Below are positions 9,673 to 20,019 of a DNA stretch of 43,648 bases, one piece after another. Position 1 is the stretch's first letter; every line of letters begins with the position of its first letter. The stretch is from assembly GCA_018660505.1 (NCBI GenBank), contig JABJKE010000009.1, forward strand, positions 1-43,648. Direction: 5' to 3'. The notes beneath the pieces are model-generated. The model had not been told where the DNA came from, did no database searches, and was given only the letters and a program-made list of their open reading frames with translations. The position numbers and the translations under genes were made by a program. Origin of the DNA: Rhodobiaceae bacterium. Its GTDB lineage: Bacteria; Pseudomonadota; Alphaproteobacteria; RS24.

Positions 9673-12600
9673 GCGAGACGACACGCCTGCCAAATGGCGC
9701 TCATGCGGCCACGCAACCCGCCGCCTCGGTCTGGGTGGGGGCCAATGCGGGCTCGGGAAAAACCTATGTTTTGGTTTCGCGTCTGGTGCGCCTGATGTTG
9801 GAGGGCGTGGCCCCCGAGCGGCTTTTATGCCTGACCTATACGCGCTCGGCCGCCGCCGAAATGCAAGAGCGATTGTTTAGCTTGCTGGCCGATTGGGCGT
9901 TGATGGAGGATGCCAAATTACGCCAAGAAATTACCGAACGCCTCGGCCCCGATGTGTCGTTGGACGATTTGGGGCGGGCGCGCATTTTATTTGCCCGCGC
10001 GTTAGAAACACCGGGCGGGCTTCGGGTGCAAACCATTCATGCGTTTTGCGAGAGCCTGTTGAAACGCTTTCCGCTGGAGGCGGGCCTGTCGCCGCAATTT
10101 GAATTATTGGACGAGCAAGACGCGCAAGAAATTCAGCAAGCCATTGTGGCGCGTGCCTTAGCGGGTGCGCCGACACCAGAAGCGGGCGCCTTGCAGGCCA
10201 GTATGGCCAAGCTGACGCGCGCGTTGAGCGAGCCAGATTTGGCCGCTTTGGCGCGCGATATTCTGGCCCGTCGCGGACTTCTAACCCCCAAGGCTCGGGC
10301 GCAAAATCTGCAAGATTTAGCGACCCATTTAGGCCTGTCCGACCCCGATGAGGAACCAGAGGATTTACTGAACGGTTTTGCCAGCCAGTATAAAAAACAG
10401 GCCAAAGCGATGGCCGATTGGTTGGCCAAGGGCAGCCCGGACGATGTGAAAAAATCGCAAGGGTTGATGGGGTGGTTGCAGGCCGTCGACGGCCAAAGGC
10501 CGCGCGCCGCATGGGATATCGTGGCGCCCGTGTTTTTAACCCAAAAGGGGCTTTTGCGCGCCGCGCTCGCCACCAAGAAGAGTTTGGAAAGCGCGCCAGA
10601 GTTAGCCACTAAAATGGCCGCCATGGCAGAGGCTGTTCTTGCCTTGCGCGCCAAGTTAAACGCCCTCGCCACCTATCAGATGACCCAAGCGGTCTTTCAT
10701 TTTGCGGATTTTCTGGTCACCGCCTATGAGGCTGAAAAGCGCCGACGCGGCGTGTTGGATTATGATGATTTAATCGGCGTGACCAATCATCTGCTCAGCG
10801 GCACGCGCGCGGCGCAATGGGTTTTGTTCAAAATTGATAATGGGCTGGAGCATATTCTGGTCGATGAAGCGCAAGACACTAGCCCCGCGCAATGGCAGGT
10901 TATTCGCGCCTTGGCCGATGAATTTTTCGTTGGCGATAGCGAGCGCGCTATGCCGCGAACCCTATTTGCCGTGGGCGATGAAAAGCAATCTATCTTCTCG
11001 TTTCAAGGCGCCGACCCGACCGAATTTGACGCGCAATTTCAACATTTCAAAAAGGCCATCGAAGCGATTGATGGCCAGCTTCATTATGTGCCGCTCACCG
11101 TGTCGCGTCGCTCGACGCCGCAGGTGTTGAAATTTGTCGATTTGGTGTTTTCAACAGCAGAGCGTCGGGCTGGCGTGAGCGGGCCCGATCACCCGATGGA
11201 ACATATAGCGTTTCGCGAAGGCGAGCCGGGCCATGTCGAATTATGGCCAGTAGAAATACCGCCCGAGGCGCCCGAAGAGGTAGAGCCCTGGGCCGCCCCC
11301 GAGAGCGGCCAGACAGAGGCCAGCACCGGGCCCGCCATGTTGGCGGAACGCATAAGCGGCAAAATAGCCGCGCTGCTGGCCGATAAAGCGCAAAATGTAT
11401 CGGCGGGCGATATTCTTATTTTGGTGCGCACGCGCAGCGGCTTTGTAGAAGAAATGACGCGCGCCCTGAAGAGCCGCAAAATCGCTGTCGCGGGGGCCGA
11501 CCGCATGGTGCTGCTGGAACAAATTGCCATTATGGATATTCTGGCGGCTCTGGATGTGACGCTGAACCACGATGATGATTTATCGCTGGCGATATTTATG
11601 CGCAGCCCCTTGGGGGGCGTCAGCGAAGAGGCGCTGTTCGACCTGGCGCATGGCCGCCCGAAAACGCTATGGCAGGCTTTGCAAACCGCGGCGGGTGATA
11701 CATCGGCGTCGGCTGATGTGCGGGCCGCTTATCAGCGGTTGCGCTGGTTGCGAAACCATATCGATAAGCTGGCGCCTTATGGATTATTGGCGCAATTTCT
11801 TGGCGCCCAACATGGCCACCATTTATTGAGCGCGCGCTTGGGCAGCCAGATTGATGACCCCATCGGCGAATTATTACGCCTCGCGCTGGCTTATGAAACC
11901 CGCCATGCGGCCTCCATGCAGGGGTTTTTGCATTGGTTGCGCCAAGGCCAGCAAGAGATAAAACGCGATATGGAAGGGGCCGGCTCGGCGGTTCGCATTA
12001 TGACCGTGCATGGGGCCAAAGGGCTGGAAGCGCCCATTGTGTTTTTACCCGATACTTGTCGCGCGCCCGCCAAACGCGGCGGACAAGTCAACCGATTGCA
12101 ATTTAATGCCGAGCGTCTTCCTTTGTGGCGGGCTTCCAAAGCCTTGCAAGAACCCTATGGGGCCGAGCAAGTGGCGCGGCAAGACATCTTGGCCAAGCAA
12201 GAAGAAAAGCGCCTGCTTTATGTGGCGCTAACACGCGCGCGCGACCGCTTATACATTGGCGGCTGGCTGGCCAAACGCCAAAAAGAGCCGCCAAAAGACA
12301 GTTGGTACGAGATGATGGAAAGCGGCCTCGGCCAAAGCCTGCGAGATGGGGCGGGCGAAGAAGTTCAGGCGCGCCAATGGCTGGCCGCTGGCGAAGCGCC
12401 CCTTCCGGTTCCCGAGACCCGAGACCCCGAGACCCAAGAAAAGGACCCGCGCGAGGAAGACGCGCAGGCCTCTGTGCCACCAACACCCGATTGGTTGTTA
12501 GAGCCAGTGCCGCGTGACGAAAATACCTATCGCTATTTCGGCAATAAATTATTCTCGCCCTCGGCCCTCTCGCATGGCGATATGCCGGTCACCCAGCCGT

Positions 12601-13178
12601 CGGGCGAGGCGGGCGAGGCTTTGCGCGCCGCCGCGCAGCGCGGCAAAATAGTTCATAAATTATTGGAGACTTTGCCCGCCTTGCCGCCGAGCGAGCGAGA
12701 GGCGGCGGCGCATGCCTATGTGGCCCGCGCCAGTGAAGCCAATGAGTTTTCTGTCGATAGCGCCACGCAAGCGCGTTTGGTGGCGGAGGCGATGGCGGTT
12801 TTGGCGCATCCAGATTTGGCCGATTTATTTGGCCCATCGGCCTTGGCAGAGGCTTCGGTGGCGGGCGTGGTGGAAATGCGCGATGGGCAAAAACTAGCTT
12901 TGGCGGGTCAAATTGACCGTTTGGTGGAATTGCCCGATGAAATCGTTTTGGTCGATTTTAAAACCGGAAAGCCGCCAGAGGCACGCGAAACGCAAACGCC
13001 CTATTGGACGCAAATGGCTGCCTATCGGGCGCTGATGCAGGGCGTGCGCCCCGGCAAACCGATACGCTGTGCGCTCATCTGGACGCAAGAGGCGCGTATC
13101 GATTGGCTAGACGAGGCGGCGCTAGACGAGGCCATGGCGCAAGTCCTATCTGGCGAGCAAGACTTAAATGAGGGGTAA
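9669..13178 (+). CDS. addA: Double-strand break repair helicase AddA, alphaproteobacterial type
   Basis: AddA is the UvrD/Rep-type helicase and second nuclease of the AddAB complex. The 1169-residue protein has the Walker A ANAGSGKT at 25-32, LTYTRSAAAEMQERL (motif Ia), LVDEAQDTSPAQW (motif II, near 397-410), GDEKQSIFSFQGADP (motif III), TVHGAKGLEAPIVFLPDT (motif V) and LLYVALTRARDRLYIGG (motif VI). The C-terminal nuclease motif IVLVDFKTGKPPE has Asp1096 and Lys1098. It follows addB with a four-base overlap, implying stoichiometric production. Full length and intact. Confidence 0.96.
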   Translation: MSETTRLPNGAHAATQPAASVWVGANAGSGKTYVLVSRLVRLMLEGVAPERLLCLTYTRSAAAEMQERLFSLLADWALMEDAKLRQEITERLGPDVSLDDLGRARILFARALETPGGLRVQTIHAFCESLLKRFPLEAGLSPQFELLDEQDAQEIQQAIVARALAGAPTPEAGALQASMAKLTRALSEPDLAALARDILARRGLLTPKARAQNLQDLATHLGLSDPDEEPEDLLNGFASQYKKQAKAMADWLAKGSPDDVKKSQGLMGWLQAVDGQRPRAAWDIVAPVFLTQKGLLRAALATKKSLESAPELATKMAAMAEAVLALRAKLNALATYQMTQAVFHFADFLVTAYEAEKRRRGVLDYDDLIGVTNHLLSGTRAAQWVLFKIDNGLEHILVDEAQDTSPAQWQVIRALADEFFVGDSERAMPRTLFAVGDEKQSIFSFQGADPTEFDAQFQHFKKAIEAIDGQLHYVPLTVSRRSTPQVLKFVDLVFSTAERRAGVSGPDHPMEHIAFREGEPGHVELWPVEIPPEAPEEVEPWAAPESGQTEASTGPAMLAERISGKIAALLADKAQNVSAGDILILVRTRSGFVEEMTRALKSRKIAVAGADRMVLLEQIAIMDILAALDVTLNHDDDLSLAIFMRSPLGGVSEEALFDLAHGRPKTLWQALQTAAGDTSASADVRAAYQRLRWLRNHIDKLAPYGLLAQFLGAQHGHHLLSARLGSQIDDPIGELLRLALAYETRHAASMQGFLHWLRQGQQEIKRDMEGAGSAVRIMTVHGAKGLEAPIVFLPDTCRAPAKRGGQVNRLQFNAERLPLWRASKALQEPYGAEQVARQDILAKQEEKRLLYVALTRARDRLYIGGWLAKRQKEPPKDSWYEMMESGLGQSLRDGAGEEVQARQWLAAGEAPLPVPETRDPETQEKDPREEDAQASVPPTPDWLLEPVPRDENTYRYFGNKLFSPSALSHGDMPVTQPSGEAGEALRAAAQRGKIVHKLLETLPALPPSEREAAAHAYVARASEANEFSVDSATQARLVAEAMAVLAHPDLADLFGPSALAEASVAGVVEMRDGQKLALAGQIDRLVELPDEIVLVDFKTGKPPEARETQTPYWTQMAAYRALMQGVRPGKPIRCALIWTQEARIDWLDEAALDEAMAQVLSGEQDLNEG

Positions 13179-13192
13179 ATGCGATGGGTGGC

Positions 13193-13221
13193 TTGAGAAT
13201 CATGGCGCGCCTCCCTACATT
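13193..13221 (+). promoter_or_regulatory. Predicted sigma-70 promoter of trxA
   Basis: TTGAGA at 13193-13198 and TACATT at 13216-13221 are separated by exactly 17 bases and end 37 bases before the trxA ATG. Both boxes match the consensus in five and four positions. This would give thioredoxin its own transcript in addition to any read-through from addBA. Confidence 0.5.
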
Positions 13222-13258
13222 ACCCATAAGCAGAAAATTCAACCCGAAGGAGAGAGCT

Positions 13259-13579
13259 ATGAGCGTATCGCATGTGAACGACGCCGATTTTGAAACCCAA
13301 GTGCTGCAAGCAGATGGCCCCGTCTTGGTCGACTTTTGGGCAGAATGGTGCGGCCCGTGTAAACAAATCGCGCCGGCGCTCGAAGAGCTATCGGCAGAAT
13401 ATGGCGACAAATTATCGATTATCAAAGTGAACATCGACGAAAACCCAGAAGCGCCAACCAGCTATGGCGTGCGGTCTATTCCGACGATGATGATTTTCCA
13501 AGACGGCCAAGCCGCTGCCACCAAAGTGGGCGCCGCGCCGAAAAGCCAAATCAAAGATTGGATCGACGAAACGCTATAG
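13259..13579 (+). CDS. trxA: Thioredoxin 1
   Basis: A 106-residue thioredoxin, the general disulfide reductant of the cytoplasm. The active site WCGPC places the redox cysteines at 31 and 34, and the cis-proline loop is RSIPTMMIF. The ATG at 13259 is preceded by GAAGGAGAG at 13246-13254 and gives the normal length; the longer in-frame reading from 13184 adds 25 residues without family character. It is convergent with folC, with 22 bases between the stops and no obvious intrinsic terminator there. Confidence 0.97.
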   Translation: MSVSHVNDADFETQVLQADGPVLVDFWAEWCGPCKQIAPALEELSAEYGDKLSIIKVNIDENPEAPTSYGVRSIPTMMIFQDGQAAATKVGAAPKSQIKDWIDETL

Positions 13580-13601
13580 TCGGTTTTAGCTTTCGCTCGG
13601 T

Positions 13602-14885
13602 CTAATTATTTTCGCCGAGCACTTGGCCCGCCAAATAAAGCGAGCCGGCAATTAAGATAAACGCGTTGGGAGCCGTAATGGCTTGCAGCGCGTTTTCTAT
13701 GGTGTCATGCGGGCTGGCGTCGAGGCCTTGGGCTTTGGCTTCGGCGGCCAAAACATGCGGGGCGAGCGCGGCTGGGGTATCGGCTATCGGGACGCAATGA
13801 ATATGCGCGCCCGTGGCGGCCAAAGCGGCGAGATAATCGGTATGCGATTTGCTGCTCAACAGCCCGATGATAATATGCAGGCTCTGCTGCGGCGCGATTT
13901 GGCTAGGGAGCCAATCGGCAAGCGCTTTGGCGGCGGCCGGATTATGCCCGCCATCCAACCATATTTGCGCGTTTGGCAGGCGCGTTTTCACCCGCTCGAC
14001 CATCGGGCCTTTGCTCAGTTTTTGCAGCCGCGCGGGCCAACGCACAGTCTCGAGGCCGATGGCCATGGCCTGTGGCGACACGCCCAAAGCTTGCGCGCAA
14101 GCCAGCGCCGTGCCCGCATTGACCACTTGATGGGCGCCCGCAAGCGCCGGTAAAGGCAGGTCTTGCAAGCCCTTGTCATGTTGAAACACCAAACGTCCGG
14201 CTTCTTCGTGAGTGGTAAAATCTTGTCCCGCGAGGGTGAGGGGCGCGCCTTTTCGGGCGGCGACCCCCTCGAGAAAAGCGCGCACGTCCGGCGTTTGGGG
14301 CGCGACGACCGCCGGCACCCCGGGCTTTAAAATCCCGGCTTTTTCTTCGGCGATGGATAAAATCGTATCGCCGAGGAAATCTTGATGGTCGAGGCTGATG
14401 GGCGTGATGGCGCATAATTTTGGGGTCACCACATTGGTCGCATCCAAGCGACCGCCGAGGCCAACTTCGAGGATGAGATAATCGGCCTTATGCTCGCTAA
14501 AGGCCAAAAAGGCGGCCGCTGTGGTGACTTCAAAAAACGTAATCGGGGCGCCGCCATTGGCCGCTTCGACGCGCGCCAAAACATCGGCCAAATGGGCTTC
14601 CGAAATCTGCGTGCCAGCCAGCACAATGCGCTCGTGAAAATCGACTAAATGGGGCGAATAATAGGCATGCACAGGCTTGCCATCGGCCTCGAGCATGGCG
14701 CGCAATAGCGAAGCGGTGGAACCTTTGCCATTGGTGCCTGCGATATGGATAATCGGCGGACATTTGTCTTGCGGGTGGTTGAGCGCGCTTAAAAGGCGCC
14801 ACATGCGGTCGAGCGATAAGTCGATGAGGCGCGGATGCAGCGCCAGTAATTGCTCCAGTAAACGGTCACTATTGGCTTGCTTCAC
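13602..14885 (-). CDS. folC: Bifunctional folylpolyglutamate/dihydrofolate synthase
   Basis: FolC adds L-glutamate to dihydropteroate and extends the polyglutamate tail of folates. The 427-residue protein has the Mur-ligase-type P-loop AGTNGKGS (residues 49-56), the family motif YYSPHLVDFHERI near 95-107, and LEVGLGGRLDATN near 144-156. It is the last gene of the long minus-strand block, four bases after the accD stop. The small gap suggests translation from the accD transcript. Complete at both ends. Confidence 0.95.
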   Translation of the reverse strand: MKQANSDRLLEQLLALHPRLIDLSLDRMWRLLSALNHPQDKCPPIIHIAGTNGKGSTASLLRAMLEADGKPVHAYYSPHLVDFHERIVLAGTQISEAHLADVLARVEAANGGAPITFFEVTTAAAFLAFSEHKADYLILEVGLGGRLDATNVVTPKLCAITPISLDHQDFLGDTILSIAEEKAGILKPGVPAVVAPQTPDVRAFLEGVAARKGAPLTLAGQDFTTHEEAGRLVFQHDKGLQDLPLPALAGAHQVVNAGTALACAQALGVSPQAMAIGLETVRWPARLQKLSKGPMVERVKTRLPNAQIWLDGGHNPAAAKALADWLPSQIAPQQSLHIIIGLLSSKSHTDYLAALAATGAHIHCVPIADTPAALAPHVLAAEAKAQGLDASPHDTIENALQAITAPNAFILIAGSLYLAGQVLGENN

Positions 14886-14889
14886 AAAA

Positions 14890-15762
14890 TTACTCAGCGG
14901 CTTGCGGCGCTTTTCCTCCCATCAGCAGGTCGAGTAAATTGGCCAATGTCTCGGCCATTTTATGGCGATGAACCACCATATCGACCATGCCATGTTCCAG
15001 CAAATATTCGGCGCGTTGAAACCCTTCGGGGAGTTTTTCTTTAATCGTGTCTTGAATAACCCGCGGGCCAGCAAAGCCGATAAGTGCGCCGGGCTCAGCA
15101 ATATGCACATCGCCCAACATGCCATAAGAGGCGGTCACGCCGCCCGTGGTCGGGTCGGTGAGCAGCACAATATAAGGCAGGCCCTGTTCGCGCAATTGCT
15201 GCACAATCACGGTGGTGCGCGGCATTTGCATGAGCGATAAAATCCCCTCCTGCATCCGCGCGCCGCCAGCAGCGGCCACCATAATCAGCGGCGCATTGTT
15301 TTCCAGCGCGGCCTGGCCGGCGGTCACCACGGCTTCGCCAGCCGCCATGCCCAGCGAGCCGCCCATGAAATGGAAATCTTGCACCGCAATAATACTGGTC
15401 TGTCCGCCAATGGTGCCTTTGGCGACTTTAACGGCATCTCTATCGCCGGTTTTGCTGCGCGCGTCTTTTAGCCGTTCTGCGTATTTTTTCTGGTCTTTGA
15501 ATTTGAGCGGGTCATGCGGCACATCCGGCACGGCGATGAGCTCAAATGCGCCTTTGTCGAATAGCGCTTCAAAGCGCTCTGCGGCGCCGATGCGCATATG
15601 ATGGTCGCAGCCTGGGCAAACTTTTTGCAAGACTTGTAAATCTTTATGGAAAATCATTTCCCCGCATTTTTTGCAGGCATCCCATAGATTATCCGGCGTG
15701 TCTTCGCGTTCGCGAAAAACGCTTGGAAAGCGCGGGCGTACGAAGTTTTTAATCCAGTTCAT
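14890..15762 (-). CDS. accD: Acetyl-CoA carboxylase carboxyltransferase subunit beta
   Basis: AccD with AccA transfers the carboxyl group from carboxybiotin to acetyl-CoA, the first step of fatty-acid synthesis. The 290-residue protein starts with a C4 zinc ribbon (Cys30, Cys33, Cys49, Cys52), followed by the crotonase-fold carboxyltransferase domain with GGARMQEG and [14 protein letters not shown]. It lies between trpA (40-base gap) and folC (four-base gap), the usual alphaproteobacterial order trpFBA-accD-folC. Intact. Confidence 0.97.
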   Translation of the reverse strand: MNWIKNFVRPRFPSVFREREDTPDNLWDACKKCGEMIFHKDLQVLQKVCPGCDHHMRIGAAERFEALFDKGAFELIAVPDVPHDPLKFKDQKKYAERLKDARSKTGDRDAVKVAKGTIGGQTSIIAVQDFHFMGGSLGMAAGEAVVTAGQAALENNAPLIMVAAAGGARMQEGILSLMQMPRTTVIVQQLREQGLPYIVLLTDPTTGGVTASYGMLGDVHIAEPGALIGFAGPRVIQDTIKEKLPEGFQRAEYLLEHGMVDMVVHRHKMAETLANLLDLLMGGKAPQAAE

Positions 15763-15802
15763 GGCCGTCTCCCATAAGGCAGATACTCTTGAAAACTAGC
15801 AC

Positions 15803-16621
15803 TTATACCTTGTTTACACCCTTCGCAAGGGTCGAAGCAAGGGCTAGCACGCTTTCTACGAGGCCGGTTTTGGCGCGTCCCTCGCCATCCAAATGCGCGC
15901 TTATCACGTCCACGAGCGCCGAGCCGACCACGGCACCATCGGAAATTTCGCTCATGGCCTTGGCTTGCTCGGGGGTACGAATGCCAAAACCGACGCAAAC
16001 GGGCAGGTCGGTATGGCGTTGTATTCTGGCCACATTGGCGGCGACATCTTGGGCTTGCGGCGCCGCAGAGCCAGTGATGCCGGTAATCGACACGTAATAG
16101 ACAAAACCAGAGGTGTTTTTTAACACCTCGGGCAAGCGTTTATCATCGGTGGTTGGGGTGGCGAGGCGAATGAAGTTCAGCCCGCCTGCCATGGCTGGAA
16201 GACATAGCTCGGCATCTTCTTCTGGCGGCAAATCGACGACAATCAAGCCATCGACCCCCGCGGCCACCGCATCGGCGATAAACCGTTCGGCGCCATAAAT
16301 ATAAATCGGGTTGTAATAGCCCATCAGCACAATCGGCACTGTGTCATTGGTTTGGCGAAACGCGCGCACCATATCTAAAGTACCAGCCAAAGATTGTCCC
16401 GCCGCCAGCGCCCGCTGCGAGGCCGCCTGAATGGAGGGGCCGTCGGCCATTGGGTCGGTAAAGGGCATGCCCAGCTCAATAATATCGGCACCTGCGCCCG
16501 GCAGGCCCTCGAGTATTTTGGCCGATGTGGCTAAATCTGGGTCGCCCGCCGTGACGAAAGCAACAAAGGCTTTGCGGTTTTGGGTGCGCAGGGTTTCAAA
16601 GCAAGTTTCAAGTCGGGTCAT
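15803..16621 (-). CDS. trpA: Tryptophan synthase alpha subunit
   Basis: TrpA cleaves indole-3-glycerol phosphate and channels indole to TrpB. The 272-residue protein has the catalytic pair Glu49 (DIIELGMPF) and Asp60 (DPMADGP) at the same numbers as the Salmonella enzyme, and the phosphate-binding GFGIRTPEQ loop near residue 213. It begins two bases after the trpB stop, so the two subunits are likely translated together. Only trpF, trpB and trpA are present here; the earlier trp genes lie elsewhere. Confidence 0.97.
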   Translation of the reverse strand: MTRLETCFETLRTQNRKAFVAFVTAGDPDLATSAKILEGLPGAGADIIELGMPFTDPMADGPSIQAASQRALAAGQSLAGTLDMVRAFRQTNDTVPIVLMGYYNPIYIYGAERFIADAVAAGVDGLIVVDLPPEEDAELCLPAMAGGLNFIRLATPTTDDKRLPEVLKNTSGFVYYVSITGITGSAAPQAQDVAANVARIQRHTDLPVCVGFGIRTPEQAKAMSEISDGAVVGSALVDVISAHLDGEGRAKTGLVESVLALASTLAKGVNKV

Positions 16622-16623
16622 AA

Positions 16624-17838
16624 TTATAGCTCAACATTCAAATGTTCGGCGACGGCAAACACATCTTTATCGCCGCGTCCGCACATATTCATCACCAGCA
16701 AATGTTCGGCCGGCAACTCAGGCGCGATTTTGCTGACATGGGCCAGCGCATGGCTGGGCTCGAGCGCGGGAATAATGCCCTCCAAACGGGTGATCAATTG
16801 AAACGCTTCAAGCGCTTCTGTGTCGGTCGCCGACACATATTCGACGCGGCCTGTGTCGCGCAAATAAGCGTGCTCGGGGCCAATGCCTGGGTAATCCAAT
16901 CCGGCAGAGATGGAATGGCCTTCGGTAATCTGGCCATCCTCATCTTGCAATAAATAGGTGCGATTGCCGTGCAGAACGCCGGGCACACCGCCCGCCAAAG
17001 AGGCCGCATGTTCGGGCGTATCCAGCCCATGTCCGCCCGCTTCGACGCCAATAATGCGCACGCTTGGGTCATCTAAAAACGGATGAAATAAGCCCATCGC
17101 ATTGGAGCCGCCACCGATACACGCCACCAAGCTGTCGGGCAAGCGGCCTTCGCGGGCTTGCATTTGCTGTTTGGTTTCGCGGCCGATAATCGATTGGAAA
17201 TCGCGCACCATAGCGGGGTAAGGATGCGGGCCAGCCACCGTGCCAATAATGTAAAATGTGTCGTGCACATTGGTGACCCAATCGCGCAAGGCTTCGTTCA
17301 TGGCGTCTTTCAAGGTGCCCGCGCCAGAGGTGACGGCGCGCACATCGGCGCCCAATAATTTCATCCGAAAGACATTTGGTTTTTGCCGTTCGATATCGGT
17401 GGCACCCATAAACACCGTGCAGGGCAAGCCAAAACGCGCCGCCACGGTGGCCACGGCCACGCCGTGTTGGCCAGCGCCCGTCTCGGCGATGATGCGGGTT
17501 TTTTTCATCCGCATGGCGAGTAAAATCTGCCCCAAGCAATTGTTAATCTTATGGCTGCCTGTGTGGTTTAACTCGTCGCGCTTTAGATAAATTTTGGCGC
17601 CGCCATAATGTTGTGTCAATCGCTCGGCAAAATACAACGGGCTGGGGCGGCCAACATAATGGGTTTGCAGGTCTTCTAATTGCGCCGCAAACGCGGGGTC
17701 TTTTTGGGCGTCTTCATAGGCGGCTTCCAAATCGAGGATGAGCGGCATTAAGGTCTCGGCGACAAAGCGTCCGCCAAACAGGCCGAAGCGTCCGTTTTCA
17801 TCGGGTCCGGCGCGATAGGAATTGGTTCCATTACTCAT
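16624..17838 (-). CDS. trpB: Tryptophan synthase beta subunit
   Basis: TrpB condenses indole with serine using pyridoxal phosphate. The 404-residue protein carries [12 protein letters not shown] with the Schiff-base lysine at Lys97, the GAGQHGVA loop, and the phosphate-binding GGGSNAMG segment near residue 241. Its start is three bases after the trpF stop and its stop two bases before trpA. Full length, no anomalies. Confidence 0.98.
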   Translation of the reverse strand: MSNGTNSYRAGPDENGRFGLFGGRFVAETLMPLILDLEAAYEDAQKDPAFAAQLEDLQTHYVGRPSPLYFAERLTQHYGGAKIYLKRDELNHTGSHKINNCLGQILLAMRMKKTRIIAETGAGQHGVAVATVAARFGLPCTVFMGATDIERQKPNVFRMKLLGADVRAVTSGAGTLKDAMNEALRDWVTNVHDTFYIIGTVAGPHPYPAMVRDFQSIIGRETKQQMQAREGRLPDSLVACIGGGSNAMGLFHPFLDDPSVRIIGVEAGGHGLDTPEHAASLAGGVPGVLHGNRTYLLQDEDGQITEGHSISAGLDYPGIGPEHAYLRDTGRVEYVSATDTEALEAFQLITRLEGIIPALEPSHALAHVSKIAPELPAEHLLVMNMCGRGDKDVFAVAEHLNVEL

Positions 17839-17841
17839 AAT

Positions 17842-18498
17842 TTACTCTTTTCCAATTGTGTCTGCGAAGCGCACCGCTTTGACGAATTGCTCTATCTGCT
17901 GCGGGTCTTTTTCGCCCGGCGCGCTTTCGACGCCCGAAGAAATATCGACCATGGGCGCTCGGCTAATCTCGATGGCGCGCGCGACGTTTTGCGCGTTCAG
18001 CCCGCCCGCCAATAAATAAGCTTGGCTTTGGTCATAAGCGCTTATCTGCGTCCAGTCAAAGGCATCGCCATTGCCACCGGGCAAGCCGTCGGGGCTTGGT
18101 TTGGCATCGAATAAAAACCAATTGGCGACCTCGGCATAATCGCGCGCTGTGGCAAAATCATCGGCGCTCTCAATCGGCAGCGCTTTAATGATATCGCAAG
18201 CCCCGCGGCGTCTAATTTCGCTCACCCGCTCGGGGGTTTCGTGCCCATGCAATTGGATGTGGTGGGGGCTTATCGCGGCCAGCGCCATATCCACTTCATC
18301 GTCGCTCGGGTCAACCAAAAGCGCGACGCGCTGCATTTCTGGGCGGCAGCGCGAGGCAATTTGCGCGGCGCGGTCTTGGTTGAGATGGCGCGGCGAAGGT
18401 TTGTAAAACACAAACCCCGCCAGCTCCACTTCCAGCGCGTTTAACAGCTCTATATCTTCGGGCTTGGTGAGGCCGCAAATTTTAATCTTAGTGGACAT
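17842..18498 (-). CDS. trpF: Phosphoribosylanthranilate isomerase
   Basis: TrpF isomerises N-(5-phosphoribosyl)anthranilate in tryptophan synthesis. In the 218-residue barrel protein the general base Cys8 is in KICGLT and the general acid Asp185 is in MVDISSGVE, both conserved. It is the first of the three trp genes in this block and lies nine bases after the pyrF stop. Intact. Confidence 0.96.
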   Translation of the reverse strand: MSTKIKICGLTKPEDIELLNALEVELAGFVFYKPSPRHLNQDRAAQIASRCRPEMQRVALLVDPSDDEVDMALAAISPHHIQLHGHETPERVSEIRRRGACDIIKALPIESADDFATARDYAEVANWFLFDAKPSPDGLPGGNGDAFDWTQISAYDQSQAYLLAGGLNAQNVARAIEISRAPMVDISSGVESAPGEKDPQQIEQFVKAVRFADTIGKE

Positions 18499-18507
18499 TT
18501 GGCACCT

Positions 18508-19224
18508 TTATCCGTTCAGCTCGCTGGCGATATCGAGCGCCGCTTGGCGCGGATTGTCGGCCCCCATGATGGGTCGTCCAATCACCAGAATATCGGCACC
18601 TGCTTGCTGCGCAGCTTGGGGCGTCATCACCCGTTTTTGGTCTTGAGCGGCGCTGCCTTTTGGGCGAATGCCAGGCACCACGAGTTTGAAATCGGGGCCC
18701 AATTCGGCGCGCAAAATCTCTATTTCATGGGCCGAACAGACAACGCCATCCATGCCATTTTTCTGGGCTAAATGGGCTAGTCGCAAAACTTGGTCTTGGG
18801 CTGTGCCCGCGACGCCCATTTGAGGCAAATCGGCCTGTGAAAGACTGGTCATAAGGGTGACGCCCAACAGTTGTGGCACGCGCAGCCCTTGGTCGGCCGC
18901 TTCCTGGGCAGCATCGGCCGCCGCTTGCATCATCGCCGCGCCGCCGCTGGCATGAACATTCAGCAAAGCGGGTTGCAAGGGAGCCAAAGCGCGAACCGCG
19001 GCGGCAACCGTATTGGGAATATCGTGTAGTTTTAAGTCGAGGAAAATCGGTACCTCAAAAGCCGCCAGTTTTTGATAACCGGCTTGGCCGTGCGCGTTGA
19101 AATATTCGAGGCCAATTTTCAGTCCACCGACGGCGCCGCGGAGGCTTTCGGCCAGCGCGCAAGCGCGGCTTGTGTCGGGCGTATCGATGGCGCAGAAAAT
19201 CGGATTATTCGATAATGTCGACAT
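18508..19224 (-). CDS. pyrF: Orotidine 5'-phosphate decarboxylase
   Basis: PyrF makes UMP from OMP, the last step of pyrimidine synthesis. The 238-residue protein has the catalytic cluster FLDLKLHDIPNTV with Asp63, Lys65 and Asp68, and the phosphate-gripping GRPIMGAD segment near residue 216. The start overlaps the lapA stop by 20 bases. In enterobacteria lapA, lapB and pyrF are neighbours; here lapA directly precedes pyrF and lapB is missing. Confidence 0.97.
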   Translation of the reverse strand: MSTLSNNPIFCAIDTPDTSRACALAESLRGAVGGLKIGLEYFNAHGQAGYQKLAAFEVPIFLDLKLHDIPNTVAAAVRALAPLQPALLNVHASGGAAMMQAAADAAQEAADQGLRVPQLLGVTLMTSLSQADLPQMGVAGTAQDQVLRLAHLAQKNGMDGVVCSAHEIEILRAELGPDFKLVVPGIRPKGSAAQDQKRVMTPQAAQQAGADILVIGRPIMGADNPRQAALDIASELNG

Positions 19225-19594
19225 TGGCTTTCTCTTCCTTTGCTGGGCCCGCTATGGTTTCGCGGTGCTTGCGGTTTTCTAGCACGGGGTCTGGCTTAAG
19301 CAAAGGAGAGCTTGCCGACAAATCGACGCTCTGGGGGGCTTTTTTGGCCCTGAAAAACCGAGATTGAGAGACCCGCGCCCATCCATAACCGACCGTCAAT
19401 CCCAGCGCCAAAGCGAGCAGCAGGGCGATAAATAACGGCAGCTGAAACGCGCGGCCTGCCTGGCCGGTAAGCAAAGCTAGGGGGTCGAGTGTGAGCGAGA
19501 CGATTTGGCGGTTTTGCACCGCTAAAGGAAGCAGAATAAGGGCCAAGCCGATGAAAGCGAGGCGGCCGATAAATTTAGATAAGAGGGTGCGCAT
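19205..19594 (-). CDS. lapA: LapA domain-containing inner-membrane protein
   Basis: A 129-residue small membrane protein of the LapA (DUF1049) family, which in enterobacteria works with LapB to regulate lipopolysaccharide synthesis. Two hydrophobic segments are visible at about 9-27 and 50-72, joined by a short LTLDPLALLTG region typical of the family, then a charged cytoplasmic tail. The start codon overlaps the ihfB stop by one base (TAATG). No lapB is present nearby, so the functional partner is unknown. Family assignment is from topology and context, moderately sure. Confidence 0.75.
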   Translation of the reverse strand: MRTLLSKFIGRLAFIGLALILLPLAVQNRQIVSLTLDPLALLTGQAGRAFQLPLFIALLLALALGLTVGYGWARVSQSRFFRAKKAPQSVDLSASSPLLKPDPVLENRKHRETIAGPAKEEKANVDIIE

Positions 19595-19881
19595 TACCCA
19601 TCATTTTTATTCATACGGTCGCGCAATTCTTTACCGGTTTTAAAGAAGGGCGCATGTTTTTTTGCCACCGCCACAGACTCGCCGGTGCGCGGATTGCGGC
19701 CGATACGGGCTTCGCGTTTTTTGACCGAGAAGGTGCCAAAGCCGCGCAACTCGACGCGGTCGCCGCGGCCCATCGCATCGCCCACTTCATCGAGAAGTCG
19801 GTTCACAATGGCCTCAACATCGCGTTGGTACAAATGCGGGTATTTTTCCGCAATCCGCAATACAAGTTCAGATTTTATCAT
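19594..19881 (-). CDS. ihfB: Integration host factor subunit beta
   Basis: A 95-residue DNA-bending protein of the HU/IHF family. The dimer core [21 protein letters not shown] and the intercalating-arm tip IGRNPRTGE with Pro64 are present, and PHLYQRDVE near residue 15 is typical of alphaproteobacterial IhfB rather than HU. Position directly after rpsA is conserved across proteobacteria. A promoter probably exists in the 138 bases behind the rpsA terminator. Confidence 0.93.
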   Translation of the reverse strand: MIKSELVLRIAEKYPHLYQRDVEAIVNRLLDEVGDAMGRGDRVELRGFGTFSVKKREARIGRNPRTGESVAVAKKHAPFFKTGKELRDRMNKNDG

Positions 19882-19960
19882 GGTGAGCCCTCAGCGATAC
19901 GTCTTAAGTTTGCTAGGCTGCCATCCGTATTTGTCGGCGTCAAGCGTAAGCTTTTACAAA

Positions 19961-19998
19961 AAATAAAAAAGCGGCCCAGTTTATAAAACCGGGCCGCT
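19961..19998 (-). terminator. Intrinsic terminator of rpsA
   Basis: On the minus strand a perfect eight-base stem (AGCGGCCC paired with GGGCCGCT, plus-strand 19970-19977 and 19991-19998) with a 13-base loop is followed directly by TTTTTTATTTTTT. It lies 22 bases past the rpsA stop and is the strongest terminator in the window, separating rpsA from ihfB-lapA-pyrF. Confidence 0.9.
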
Positions 19999-20019
19999 CG
20001 ATTTAGCTATGGAAGACGC